Below, in pieces: positions 1 to 7,788 of a DNA stretch of 33,585 nucleotides; the first letter of the stretch is position 1; every line of letters starts with the position of its first letter. A program made the translations under genes and the position numbers. Where the stretch lies: the NCBI GenBank assembly GCA_035656495.1, contig DASRSL010000060.1, forward strand, positions 1 through 33,585. Direction: 5' to 3'. The DNA comes from Roseiarcus sp035656495. GTDB taxonomy: Bacteria; Pseudomonadota; Alphaproteobacteria; Rhizobiales; Beijerinckiaceae. Under the pieces are notes generated by a model, which was given only the letters and a program-made list of their open reading frames with translations, was not told where the DNA came from and ran no database searches.

Positions 1-21
1 CGGCTCGACGCGCTTGGGCAT
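1..21 (-). CDS. Start of an integrase-like gene, cut by the left edge
   Basis: Only seven codons are in the window (M-P-K-R-V-E-P), read leftward. They are preceded by a good ribosome binding site (GGAGA about 7 bases upstream). This N-terminus resembles the beginning of many tRNA-associated tyrosine recombinases. The assignment rests mostly on context: a tRNA 3' fragment lies about 160 bases upstream of the start, and short direct repeats lie in the leader. Seven residues cannot prove a family, so this is an inference. Confidence 0.4.
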
Positions 22-32
22 TTTGGGTCTCC

Positions 33-98
33 AGGTTCCATAGAGGTTCCACCGTCCTTGAGAGACGATGAGACAACATGAAATGATATGAGGTTCCA
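33..98. repeat. Three direct repeats of AGGTTCCA in the leader of the integrase-like gene
   Basis: AGGTTCCA occurs at 33-40, 44-51 and 91-98, all in the same orientation. The first two are spaced 11 bases apart, about one helical turn. They lie between the integrase-like start codon and the tRNA fragment, where arm-type recombinase or excisionase sites are usually found. The role as protein-binding sites is inferred. Confidence 0.4.
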
Positions 99-178
99 AA
101 AAAAGCAAGACACGCGTCAAAACAACGGTTTATGAGTTTGCCTAAGACAACCTGAGACGAGCTGAAAAGACGGGATAA

Positions 179-232
<54 letters not shown>

Positions 233-495
233 CCCACGAAAGCTCAATCGATTAAATAACAGCGCAATCCTGCGGCGGGAATTGATGGTCCGTCTCAAAT
301 TCCATTTGATGCCGAGTGCGGAACTCGCGCTTTGGAGGGTGCGGCGCACTGGGGCAGAGCGCGGTCGATGCACGTCTCGACGACACCCGTGGTGCTTGCT
401 TCGAGTGCAAGGTTTAACTCAATTCGCGAACGTCCTACCGCTGGAGGCGTAAGAGACCTCCCGAATGGGGAGTCGTACAGCTGTGTCTCCAGCTT

Positions 496-1233
496 TCAGC
501 CCGCCGCGCGCAACGCCTCGATCTGCACCGTGACCGCGCGACTCTCCTCGACGCTCAAAGCCGAGCGCGGGCGGGCGACGCGGATCTCGCCTATCACATG
601 CGCGGGACGGGCCGAGAGGACGAATATCCGGTCGGCGAGCGCGATCGCCTCTTCGACATCGTGCGTAACGAGCACGGTGATCATGCGGCGGCTTTCCACG
701 AGCCGCGCCAGATCGCGCTGCATCTGCAAGGCCAGCGGCGCGTCGAGCGAAACGAAGGGCTCGTCGAGCAGCAACAGGGTCGGCCGCACGGCGAAAGCGC
801 GCGCGAGCGATGCGCGGCGCGCGAGTCCGAGGGAGAGTTCGCCCGGGAAATGCGTGCGGTGCTCGGAAAGGCCGAGCGCGGCGAACAGTCCGGTGATTTC
901 GGCCTCGCTCGCCTCGGGCGCGGCGAGCCGCACATTGTCCTCGAGGCTGCGCCACGGCAAGAGCCGCGGCTCCTGGAACGCCATGCCGATGCGGCTGCGC
1001 GGGGGTGCGTGGACCGCGCCCTCGAAATTGCGGTCCAGGCCAGCGAGAATGCGCATAAGCGTCGACTTGCCGCAGCCAGAGGGACCGATCAGCGCGCCGG
1101 TCTCGCCGTCCTCGAGAGAGAAGGACAGTTTCGCAATGACCTCGACGCTTTGGCCCGAGGCGGTGCGAACGGTTTTGTTCGCGACGCGCGCTTCAAGCCG
1201 CGCGCGGTCGCCAACGGGAGACGTGACGTTCAA
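496..1233 (-). CDS. ABC transporter ATP-binding protein, taurine/nitrate/sulfonate type
   Basis: This is the ATPase of an importer, formed with the permease and binding protein just upstream. From the TTG start used here it is 245 residues, usual for the SsuB/TauB/NrtD group. Visible motifs are a Walker A (GPSGCGKST, residues 50-58), a Q-loop (FQEP), a Walker B (LLLLDEP) and the switch histidine (VTHD). The ABC signature reads LSLGL instead of LSGGQ, which is unusual. An upstream ATG at 1290 would overlap the permease by 98 bases and add a stretch that looks like permease shadow, so the TTG at 1233 is preferred. That start still overlaps the permease by 41 bases. The substrate is unknown. It is the last gene of the leftward operon. 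Confidence 0.8.
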   Translation of the reverse strand: MNVTSPVGDRARLEARVANKTVRTASGQSVEVIAKLSFSLEDGETGALIGPSGCGKSTLMRILAGLDRNFEGAVHAPPRSRIGMAFQEPRLLPWRSLEDNVRLAAPEASEAEITGLFAALGLSEHRTHFPGELSLGLARRASLARAFAVRPTLLLLDEPFVSLDAPLALQMQRDLARLVESRRMITVLVTHDVEEAIALADRIFVLSARPAHVIGEIRVARPRSALSVEESRAVTVQIEALRAAG

Positions 1234-1933
1234 AGGGTTGAACCAGAAGCGTTTCGATGACGAGCATGATCGCCGTGAAGGGTAAAGCATAGGCGAGCAG
1301 CAGCGGGACGTCGAATAGTTGGAAGGCCATATTGATTTCGAAGCCCACCCCGTTCGGTCGCCCCAACAACTCGACCACCAGGACGATCTTCCAGACCAGC
1401 GACAGGCCCGAGCGGGTCGCCGCGGCGAAAAACGGCGCTAGCTGTGGCAGCACGACGTGGCGCAGCCGGCTCGCCGGCGAGAAGCGGAAGACGCTCGCCA
1501 TCTCATCCAGCCGGGCGTCGAGCGCCCTTACGCCCTCGCGTATCGTGACGATCGCGTTAGGCAATTTATTGAGCGCGACTGCGCCGATCGCCGCCGCCTC
1601 GTTGAGGCCTGCCCAGACATATGCGAGGACGACGATCACGAGCGCGGGCAGATTCAACAAGACAACGACCCAGGGGTCGGCCACGCGATTGAAAAGCGCC
1701 TTGCGCCCCATCGCATAGCCGATCGCAGACCCGACCGCCATCGCAAGAATGAACGCCGCCGCCACCCGGGCGAGCGTAGCGCCGAGCGCCGCGAAGAGCG
1801 CCCCAGATGCGGCCTCGGACTTCATGGTCGCGAAGACCGTCGCCGGACCCGGCAATAGCCGGGGATTGCCGAAATGAGCGGCGATCTGCCAGAGCGCCAG
1901 GAGCGCAAGCAGCGAGATGAGGCGCGTCGTCAC
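1193..1933 (-). CDS. ABC transporter permease, taurine/nitrate/sulfonate type
   Basis: A 246-residue inner-membrane permease of the binding-protein-dependent family (SsuC/TauC-like). The N-terminus is a hydrophobic segment (LISLLALLALWQIAAHFGN) followed by the typical LLPGPATV motif. Several further hydrophobic helices follow. The cytoplasmic coupling loop that docks on the ATPase is visible around the segment ending LRHVVLPQLAPFF. Its start is three bases after the stop of the upstream binding protein, so the two are surely co-transcribed. What it imports cannot be told from the sequence. Confidence 0.85.
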   Translation of the reverse strand: MTTRLISLLALLALWQIAAHFGNPRLLPGPATVFATMKSEAASGALFAALGATLARVAAAFILAMAVGSAIGYAMGRKALFNRVADPWVVVLLNLPALVIVVLAYVWAGLNEAAAIGAVALNKLPNAIVTIREGVRALDARLDEMASVFRFSPASRLRHVVLPQLAPFFAAATRSGLSLVWKIVLVVELLGRPNGVGFEINMAFQLFDVPLLLAYALPFTAIMLVIETLLVQPFERHVSRWRPRAA

Positions 1934-1936
1934 GCG

Positions 1937-2917
1937 TTATCCGTCGGGGTTGGGATCGTAGAACAGACCCGTGTCGAACTCCGTCCCTTCGCCCACGAGC
2001 GCCTTGCCGCCGATGTCCGCCAGCGCCCGAAAAAGCACGCGCGCGTCTACAGCCTGCTCAGCGACCGTCCGCTTGGGAACGCCGGCGAGATAACGCTTGC
2101 GATAGACTTCGAGCGTCGCGTCGTCTTTCAGGCCGAGACGCGTCTTGATCGGCGCCCAGGCGCCCGGATCTTGCGCCAGGGTTTTGCGCGCCTCGGCGGC
2201 CGCGGCGAAATAGCGGCGGAGAACGTCCTTGTGCGCGGCGGCGAAGGACTCGCTGAAGACATAGCCGGTCATGGCCACCGGACCGGCCGCGCCAAGCGTC
2301 TTCTCGACGTCAGACATCTCGATCACGCGGCGGAAACCGCGCCTCTCGAGGTCGGCGCAAAAATTCCAGTATTCGAGCGCGGCGTCGGTCTCGCGCTGAG
2401 CGAGCTTCTCTGCAAGAAGCGGCGGCGCGCCGTATACCGGCCGCGCATTCTTTGCGAGATCGAGCCCGGCGCGGAGCGCCGCCGCCCGCAGCAGGAGCCA
2501 GCTTTTGTCGAGCGGCCCCCCGGCGACGCCGATGGACCGGCCGGCGAGATCGGTGAGCGCATGGATCGGCGAATCCTTCGGCGCCATCACGGCGCCGAGG
2601 GCGCTCGAATAGGGCGTAAATAGAAGCTTGTCGCCGAGGCCTCTTTCGCGCGCAACCCAAAGCCAGTCCGAAATGATCATGTCTGCGCCGCCGCCTTCGA
2701 GCGCGATCTTGCCTGCGTCGGTCGAAGCGAGTTCGGTCGTCTCGATGTCGAGACCAGCCGCCTTGTCGAGCCCGCGCGACTTCATCAGCGCGATTTCCCA
2801 GGCCGCCGTTCCGGTTTTCTGGATCGCGATGCGCAGACGGTCGGCGGCTTCCGCGCCGCCAGCGAGACAAGCGCTCGCGTACAAGACGAGGGCCGCGATG
2901 AGTGGGATTTTCCGCAT
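1937..2917 (-). CDS. Periplasmic substrate-binding protein, SsuA/TauA/NMT1-like
   Basis: A 326-residue secreted binding protein. The ATG at 2917 is preceded by AGGAA at a good distance. It opens a clear signal peptide (MRKIPLIAALVLYASACLAG, cleavage near AEA-AD). The mature protein starts with LRIAIQKTGTAAWE, the typical first strand of aromatic-sulfonate/nitrate type binding proteins. It also shows the later pattern DLAGRSIGVAGGP. The reading frame is open well upstream, but that part overlaps the permease gene and is not coding. Its position right after an ABC system for PQQ-linked alcohol oxidation suggests a ligand connected with methanol oxidation, though this is inference. Confidence 0.85.
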   Translation of the reverse strand: MRKIPLIAALVLYASACLAGGAEAADRLRIAIQKTGTAAWEIALMKSRGLDKAAGLDIETTELASTDAGKIALEGGGADMIISDWLWVARERGLGDKLLFTPYSSALGAVMAPKDSPIHALTDLAGRSIGVAGGPLDKSWLLLRAAALRAGLDLAKNARPVYGAPPLLAEKLAQRETDAALEYWNFCADLERRGFRRVIEMSDVEKTLGAAGPVAMTGYVFSESFAAAHKDVLRRYFAAAAEARKTLAQDPGAWAPIKTRLGLKDDATLEVYRKRYLAGVPKRTVAEQAVDARVLFRALADIGGKALVGEGTEFDTGLFYDPNPDG

Positions 2918-2937
2918 TTCCTGACGTCCGCCGCGCA

Positions 2938-3774
2938 TCAGCCGCCCCGGCGCATCAGCATGCCGCGCGCCGGATCGTAGGCGATCACTGCCGCGCCGAG
3001 GAACGCCGCGGTACAACCCGCCACGACCCCGAGCGCGATCCAATTGACCTGTCCGTAGAAGGCGAAACGAATCAATTCGACCGCGTGGGTGAACGGGTTG
3101 AATTCGCACGCGGTCGCGAGCCACGGGCTGCCCTCCCGCACCCGCCACAGCGGGTAGAGAGCCGACGACGCGAAAAACATCGGGAAAATGACGAAGTTCA
3201 TCACGCCCGCGAAATTCTCGAGCTGCTTGATCAACGACGACAGCAACATGCCGAGCGCGCCGAGCATCAGACCAGACAGCGCGAGTGCGGGCAGCACGGT
3301 CAGATAGCCCCACCAGGTCGACGGTTCGATGTCCCAGAAATAGGCGACGACGAGATAGGCATAGACTTGCAGAATCGAAACCGCGACGCCGGCGACCAGC
3401 TTCGACGTCAGCAGAAACCACCGCGGCGCGGGACTGACGAGCAGCATGCGCATGCTGCCTATTTCTCGGTCGTAGACCATCGACAGGGAGGACTGCATGC
3501 CGTTGAAAAGCTGGATCATCGCCATCAGTCCAGGCGTGATGTAGACCTCGTAAAGAACGTAAGTGTCGTAGGGCGGCATGATCGACACGCCGAGCGTCTG
3601 CCGAAAACCAGCGGCGAAAATAAATAGCCAGACCAGCGGGCGCACGAGCGCGGAGACGAAGCGTTCGCGCTGATGAAGAAAACGCAGGCCTTCCCGCCAC
3701 ACGATGCCATAGAGACAGATCACGCGCTCGCCCCAGCCGAACGGGCGCTCCGTTTCGATAAAAGCTTCGCTCAC
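2938..3774 (-). CDS. lutF: ABC-2 type permease of the PQQ-alcohol-dehydrogenase-linked transporter (LutF-like)
   Basis: A 278-residue membrane protein with the ABC-2 architecture: a soluble N-terminus, then about six hydrophobic segments. Recognisable pieces are PLVWLFIFAAGF, the conserved region YDREIGSMRMLLVSPAPRWF, and the C-terminal NPFTHAVELIRFAFYG. This family is found with an ATPase, a beta-propeller protein and a binding protein beside PQQ-dependent alcohol dehydrogenases. From memory, the Methylobacterium lut cluster for lanthanide handling has the same type of permease and ATPase. Its start overlaps the stop of the ATPase gene by four bases (ATGA), a sign of translational coupling. 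Direction of transport and substrate are not shown by the sequence. Confidence 0.85.
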   Translation of the reverse strand: MSEAFIETERPFGWGERVICLYGIVWREGLRFLHQRERFVSALVRPLVWLFIFAAGFRQTLGVSIMPPYDTYVLYEVYITPGLMAMIQLFNGMQSSLSMVYDREIGSMRMLLVSPAPRWFLLTSKLVAGVAVSILQVYAYLVVAYFWDIEPSTWWGYLTVLPALALSGLMLGALGMLLSSLIKQLENFAGVMNFVIFPMFFASSALYPLWRVREGSPWLATACEFNPFTHAVELIRFAFYGQVNWIALGVVAGCTAAFLGAAVIAYDPARGMLMRRGG

Positions 3775-4550
3775 GATTCGCCCTCTTCCTGGACCGGGCC
3801 GGTCAGACGCCTGAAGGCCTCCCCGATCGAACCCGCGCCCGCCGCCCTAACCACGGAACCGGAGGCGTCGTCGGCGAGCACCCGCCCCCTATGCAAAACG
3901 ACGACATGATCGTCGTCGCGAATCTCGTCGACGAGGTGGGTTGTCCAAAGGACGCCAATTCCCTCGTCTGCGACAAGGCCGCGCACGACTTCGAGAAGAT
4001 CCGCGCGCGCCTTGATGTCGAGGCCGGCCGTCGGCTCGTCGAGCAGCAGCATGCGCGGACGGTGCAGCAGCGCACGCGCGATCTCGACCCGCCGCATCTG
4101 CCCGCCTGAGAGATAGCGCACCTTGTCGTGGACCCGATCCGCGAGGCCGACGCGCGCCAGTTCGCCGGCCGCCCGCGCGCGCGATTCTCGCGGTCGAATT
4201 CCGTGCAAAGCCCCGTGGTACGCGAGATTCTGCCCGACCGTGAGGTCGGGATCGAGCGTACGCTGCTGGAACAAGACCCCGAGCAGGGACAGCGCGGCGC
4301 CGCTCTCGCACGCAACATCGCGGCCGAAGATTCGCACCGCCCCCGATCGGCTCGCATAAAGATGCGTAATCACAGAGAAGAGCGTGCTTTTGCCCGCCCC
4401 GTTGAGCCCGAGCAGCACGGTGAAACTGGCCGGGGCCACCGTAAAGCTGACCTCGGCCAGCGCGATGCGCGCGCCGTAAGCATGCGACACATTGTCGACC
4501 GAAAGCGCGCTGACTGCCGTCTTCGACTGCGCGGCGAGAACCGAGCTCAT
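3771..4550 (-). CDS. lutE: ABC transporter ATPase of the PQQ-alcohol-dehydrogenase-linked transporter (LutE-like)
   Basis: A 259-residue ATPase with all motifs intact: Walker A GLNGAGKS at 48-55, signature LSGGQ at 147-151, Walker B LLLDEP at 168-173, and H-loop histidine at 205. The type is that of ABC-2 exporters and of the PQQ-linked ATPase family. The open frame extends to 5024, but that part runs through the beta-propeller gene. The ATG at 4550 overlaps the propeller stop as ATGA and gives the expected N-terminus, so it is chosen. It pairs with the ABC-2 permease directly downstream. Confidence 0.88.
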   Translation of the reverse strand: MSSVLAAQSKTAVSALSVDNVSHAYGARIALAEVSFTVAPASFTVLLGLNGAGKSTLFSVITHLYASRSGAVRIFGRDVACESGAALSLLGVLFQQRTLDPDLTVGQNLAYHGALHGIRPRESRARAAGELARVGLADRVHDKVRYLSGGQMRRVEIARALLHRPRMLLLDEPTAGLDIKARADLLEVVRGLVADEGIGVLWTTHLVDEIRDDDHVVVLHRGRVLADDASGSVVRAAGAGSIGEAFRRLTGPVQEEGES

Positions 4551-5542
4551 TGCTTCGAAATCGCGACGCCCCAGGGAAACGAGCCGACTGGAATCGATTT
4601 GATCACCTTCAGCGCGGCAACGTCGATCACCGAGACGTCGTTGGAAACGCCATTGGTCGAGAGCAGATACTTCCCGTCGGGAGTCAGCTCCAGTTGCCAG
4701 ACGCGTTGGCCGACAAGAAGGTATTTCAGGACCTTCTTGGTCGCCGAGTCGATCACGGCGACGCGATTGGCGGGGCCCAGCGCGATGAAGGCGAGCTTGC
4801 CGTCGGCGCTGAAGCGCTCTCCCACGGGTTGGATCTGTTCCTTCGACAGCCCAGGGACGTCGAACGTGATTTTGTGCACGACGACGCGCTTGACCGGATC
4901 GATGATGCTGACCGTTCCGCCGACCTCCGACGACACCCACAGTTCCGAGCCGTCCTTGTTGTACTCGGCGTAGCGCGGGCGCGGGTCGACGAGAATGTTG
5001 GCGACGACCTTCTTCTGCCGCCAATCGATGAGATGCGCCATGCTGGTTGTTTCCGAAGTATTGACGACGATCGAGCCGTCAGGACTGACCGCCACCCCTT
5101 CGGGTTCGATGCCGACCGGAAATTCGCTGACCACCTTGCGCGTCGCGATGTCGATTGCGGTCAACAGTGCATCGTTTTCGTTGGCGACGAAAACCAGCTT
5201 TCCGTCCGGGCTGACCCGCAATTGTTCGGGATCGGGGCCTGAGGGAAGTTCGCCAACCTCTTTCAGCGTCTTCGTGTCGAGAATGGCGATCGTATCGTCA
5301 TCCCCAAGGCAAACGAACATAAGCGCATCGTCCTTAGTCAGCGCGATGCCGCGGGGCCTCTGGCCGACCTTGACCGTGCGCTTGACCTCGAGCTTGTCGA
5401 GGTCGATGACCGATATCGAGTTGCCCTTCTCGTTGGTGATGTAGGCGGTCGCCGCCGACGCGTGATTTGAAAAGGCGCTCACGATCGCCAGAAGAGCCAG
5501 CGCGCCGGCTTGGCTCGCCAGGCGTTTCATCGCAGTTTGCAT
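4547..5542 (-). CDS. Secreted YVTN-type beta-propeller protein linked to PQQ-dependent catabolism
   Basis: A 331-residue periplasmic protein. A signal peptide ends near NHASA-AT. Then come about seven repeats of the YVTN/NHL kind, for example YITNEKGNSISVIDLDKLEV and LVFVANENDALLTAIDIATR. It matches the family described as a PQQ-dependent catabolism-associated beta-propeller, which accompanies this ABC system. A lut-cluster equivalent is probably LutD, but I hold that name loosely. The start at 5542 has GGAG about eight bases upstream. A second ATG at 5530 overlaps the upstream stop (ATGA) but has no ribosome binding site. It may present a ligand to the transporter or shield a cofactor; its ligand is unknown. 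Confidence 0.85.
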   Translation of the reverse strand: MQTAMKRLASQAGALALLAIVSAFSNHASAATAYITNEKGNSISVIDLDKLEVKRTVKVGQRPRGIALTKDDALMFVCLGDDDTIAILDTKTLKEVGELPSGPDPEQLRVSPDGKLVFVANENDALLTAIDIATRKVVSEFPVGIEPEGVAVSPDGSIVVNTSETTSMAHLIDWRQKKVVANILVDPRPRYAEYNKDGSELWVSSEVGGTVSIIDPVKRVVVHKITFDVPGLSKEQIQPVGERFSADGKLAFIALGPANRVAVIDSATKKVLKYLLVGQRVWQLELTPDGKYLLSTNGVSNDVSVIDVAALKVIKSIPVGSFPWGVAISKQ

Positions 5543-6795
5543 TTGGTCTCCGGCTGGTCGAAGCCAAGGGTGTCGAGTTCGGTTACCTGGTGCAGGAAAC
5601 CTTCCTGGGGCGAGACCGAAACCGTGCCCCGGCCGTCCGTCAGCAGGATCGGCTGACGCAGCTGCTGGTTCCAGGGCCGCAGGGTCAGCCTCTGTCCCTT
5701 GAAATCGGCGACCTCGAAGTCCGGCGACACCAGTTCGTCGTGAATCGTCTTGGGATCGGCCGAGCGCGTGTGCGCGACGGCGTCGCCGATCATACGCATG
5801 GCGACCCAGGCCTGGTTGTCGCGCGCATTCATGCCGCGCCTGAACAGGCGCTCGAAGCGGCTTTGCAGCTGCGCGGCGCCCCATAATTCATGCGAGGGGT
5901 CCCAACTGGTCGGCCGCAAGCCTGCGGAGCCCACGACGGGCCGCGGATCCCAGGTGCGATAGGGCAGGTAGCCGGCGAAGACTTCACTTTCGTCGGCGGC
6001 GACAAGAACGTCGTAATCAGGAGCCTTTTGGGTAAAGACCGGCATCTGCCGCTGAACCTGAACGCTCCCTGAGTCAGAGCGGCGGCCGCCGCCGGTGTCC
6101 TCGAACACCCGCCCCTCGACGATCTTGGCGCCGAATTTTTTCGCCGCGTGTCGATAAGCCTCCCCGAGCAGTTTGTCTTGCGGATGCGACCCGACCACCA
6201 GAAGCCAGCGCTTCCACTGCTTCCAGATCAGATATTGGGCGAGCCCGTCGGCCAGCATCGAACGCGTCGGCGCGGTGTGGATCAGATTGGCGCGACAATC
6301 CTCTTCGCGCAGACTGTCGTCGGGAGCGCCGGCGTTGAAAACGAGCGCTCCTGTAGGTCGCGCCGCGTCGGCGACAGAGAGAACCTCGGCGGGGGGAAGA
6401 TCGACGATGAAGAAGCGGACGCCGTCGGCGACCATCTTGTTGAGCGGCGCAATCGGATCTTCGCCTGGGGCGAGCTTGGCGTCGACGATCGAGAATGATT
6501 GGTCGAGAAAGCGCCCGGTGGTGTTGTCGTCGTCCATCGCCATGCGCGCGCCGGCGACGAAGTCGTCAGCGGGGGGGATATCGAGGATGGAGATCGTCTC
6601 GCGGCTATGTGTCTCGTGGAGGACCCCGACCTTGACCGAGAGCGGATCCGCCTTCGCATGCGCGATCGGCGCCGCCAACAACGCGAACGTCGCGAAGAAA
6701 AGCGCGCGAAACGCTCGCGACCCACAATCTGACCTGGGCCCATTCGCGGCGGACAAGCCGCCGCCATTCTGGATTCTGACCACTTCGACAGTCAC
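5527..6795 (-). CDS. lutA: Periplasmic binding protein of the PQQ-alcohol-dehydrogenase-linked ABC system (LutA-like)
   Basis: A 422-residue secreted protein of the leucine-binding-protein fold. A hydrophobic segment (ALFFATFALLAAPIAHA) lies about 30 residues in, and the mature part begins near DPLSVKVGVL. It carries the family pattern of the binding protein that travels with PQQ-dependent alcohol dehydrogenases, for example the middle region QYLIWKQWKRWLLVVGSHP. The only in-frame starts are GTG at 6795 and 6783, both with weak ribosome binding sites, so the exact N-terminus is uncertain. It is the first gene of the seven-gene operon. Family knowledge and the xox context suggest a lanthanide- or PQQ-related ligand, but no metal-binding motif such as an EF-hand is visible. 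Confidence 0.8.
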   Translation of the reverse strand: MTVEVVRIQNGGGLSAANGPRSDCGSRAFRALFFATFALLAAPIAHAKADPLSVKVGVLHETHSRETISILDIPPADDFVAGARMAMDDDNTTGRFLDQSFSIVDAKLAPGEDPIAPLNKMVADGVRFFIVDLPPAEVLSVADAARPTGALVFNAGAPDDSLREEDCRANLIHTAPTRSMLADGLAQYLIWKQWKRWLLVVGSHPQDKLLGEAYRHAAKKFGAKIVEGRVFEDTGGGRRSDSGSVQVQRQMPVFTQKAPDYDVLVAADESEVFAGYLPYRTWDPRPVVGSAGLRPTSWDPSHELWGAAQLQSRFERLFRRGMNARDNQAWVAMRMIGDAVAHTRSADPKTIHDELVSPDFEVADFKGQRLTLRPWNQQLRQPILLTDGRGTVSVSPQEGFLHQVTELDTLGFDQPETKCKLR

Positions 6796-6940
6796 CGAAC
6801 TCGGACTCTTCTAAATCGGGCGAAAACGCTTTCCAATCCAAGCAGACCGTCGATGATCCCGACGGCGCGGCCGAACGGACGGCGCCGCAAGTTGACGGGC
6901 GTCGAGAGGGGCAAGGTACGGCCTTCTGCCGACGCTGACG

Positions 6941-6971
6941 GATGGGCACGCGTGGAAGGATGGGCACGCGC
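6941..6971. repeat. 13-base direct repeat GGATGGGCACGCG
   Basis: Two perfect copies at 6941-6953 and 6959-6971, 18 bases apart start to start. They lie about 150 bases upstream of the leftward ABC operon and could be operator half-sites. No function is shown. Confidence 0.45.
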
Positions 6972-7448
6972 GCCTAGCGCCGAATGTCAACATCCGGCAA
7001 GGCAAACCTTTTCCATTGAAGGCAAGTATCTCGTCGACCGCTCCAAAAGGTGATGCGTCCTGTCGCTGAAGGGCCAAGCTGCGCAACGCGCGAACTTGAA
7101 CCTTTGTGCGACAAGCCTTTTCGGCCTCCGCAGCTCGCCCCTCGGAACTTCGTAGGAGATCAGGCCCGCTCGTCTGAGAGGCCCCAGGACCGCTCCTTGC
7201 GACGCATGGCGGACGTCACTCCGGAGCTCAAACTGTGCTTCCTATGCTTCACGGGTCATCGAGGCGTTCATCCCCGGCGGCAAAAGCCGCCGAGATAGCT
7301 GGGCTCGACTCGATGGAGACCGCCGACTAAAGCCAATTTCCGAGACCGGTTCGACGCCGCCTCGTCCACGACTATCTGACCAGTGGCGAGGTTCGCTCCC
7401 TGGGGAAACGGACGCCAAGAAATCGGTCGCCGACCTTCCTTCCACCTC

Positions 7449-7471
7449 GTCCGCCTTTTTGACAGGCGGAC
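7449..7471 (-). terminator. Stem-loop just after pqqA
   Basis: A perfect 7-base stem, GTCCGCC (7449-7455) with GGCGGAC (7465-7471), and a 9-base loop. It begins 14 bases past the pqqA stop codon. There is no T-run, so it is not a standard intrinsic terminator. It may stabilise or end the short pqqA message. Confidence 0.4.
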
Positions 7472-7485
7472 AGACCCGCTTTACC

Positions 7486-7563
7486 TCACATCTGCGCCGA
7501 CAAATAAGCGGTCACTTCCATGCCTGCGCAAACTTCGGTGACGATTGGCGTATTCCAGCTCAT
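7486..7563 (-). CDS. pqqA: PqqA, precursor peptide of pyrroloquinoline quinone
   Basis: A 25-residue peptide that begins M-S-W-N-T-P and contains the diagnostic EVCAGMEVTAY core. Glu16 and Tyr20 have the E-x-x-x-Y spacing of the two residues that PqqE cross-links to build PQQ. A strong ribosome binding site (AGGGAG) lies about nine bases upstream of the ATG. PqqB, C, D and E are not next to it, so processing enzymes must be encoded elsewhere. It lies between the C1-cofactor operon and the PQQ-linked ABC operon, 225 bases after the HisA-like gene, and could have its own promoter. PQQ is the cofactor of XoxF. The gene is short enough to be missed by ordinary gene calling. Confidence 0.92.
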   Translation of the reverse strand: MSWNTPIVTEVCAGMEVTAYLSAQM

Positions 7564-7788
7564 GAATCGAACTCCCTGAGTTTCTTTCCTCGTGGGCCGT
7601 TTCCGTCCCACTGACTCAAACTAGCACCCAATACGAACCGCGTCATCTGCTTTGAACGTGCAGGCGAGGAGACCCTCGGGCGCCTCCGGTAACATTTGAA
7701 CATGGGATCAATGTTGGATTTGCTTGCCGGGCTGCGTTCGGCGGAGCTGGCGACGCGGCTGAGCGCGCCTTGGCGCATCGCTCAAGGC

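Larger units (their letters stand above)
6796..7485. other. Long non-coding stretch between pqqA and the ABC operon
   Basis: About 690 bases with open frames on both strands, none with a recognisable protein, a credible ribosome binding site or typical codon pattern. It must hold the promoter of the leftward ABC operon and the 3' end of the pqqA transcript. A 13-base direct repeat and a hairpin are listed separately. No pqqB-like sequence is found where pqqB would be expected. Confidence 0.5.

Noticed and set aside
332..1285. Long rightward open frame of 317 codons opposite the ABC ATPase
   Set aside because: The translation is Arg/Ser-rich without any domain, and the opposite strand carries all motifs of an ABC ATPase. 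It is a shadow typical of high-GC DNA.
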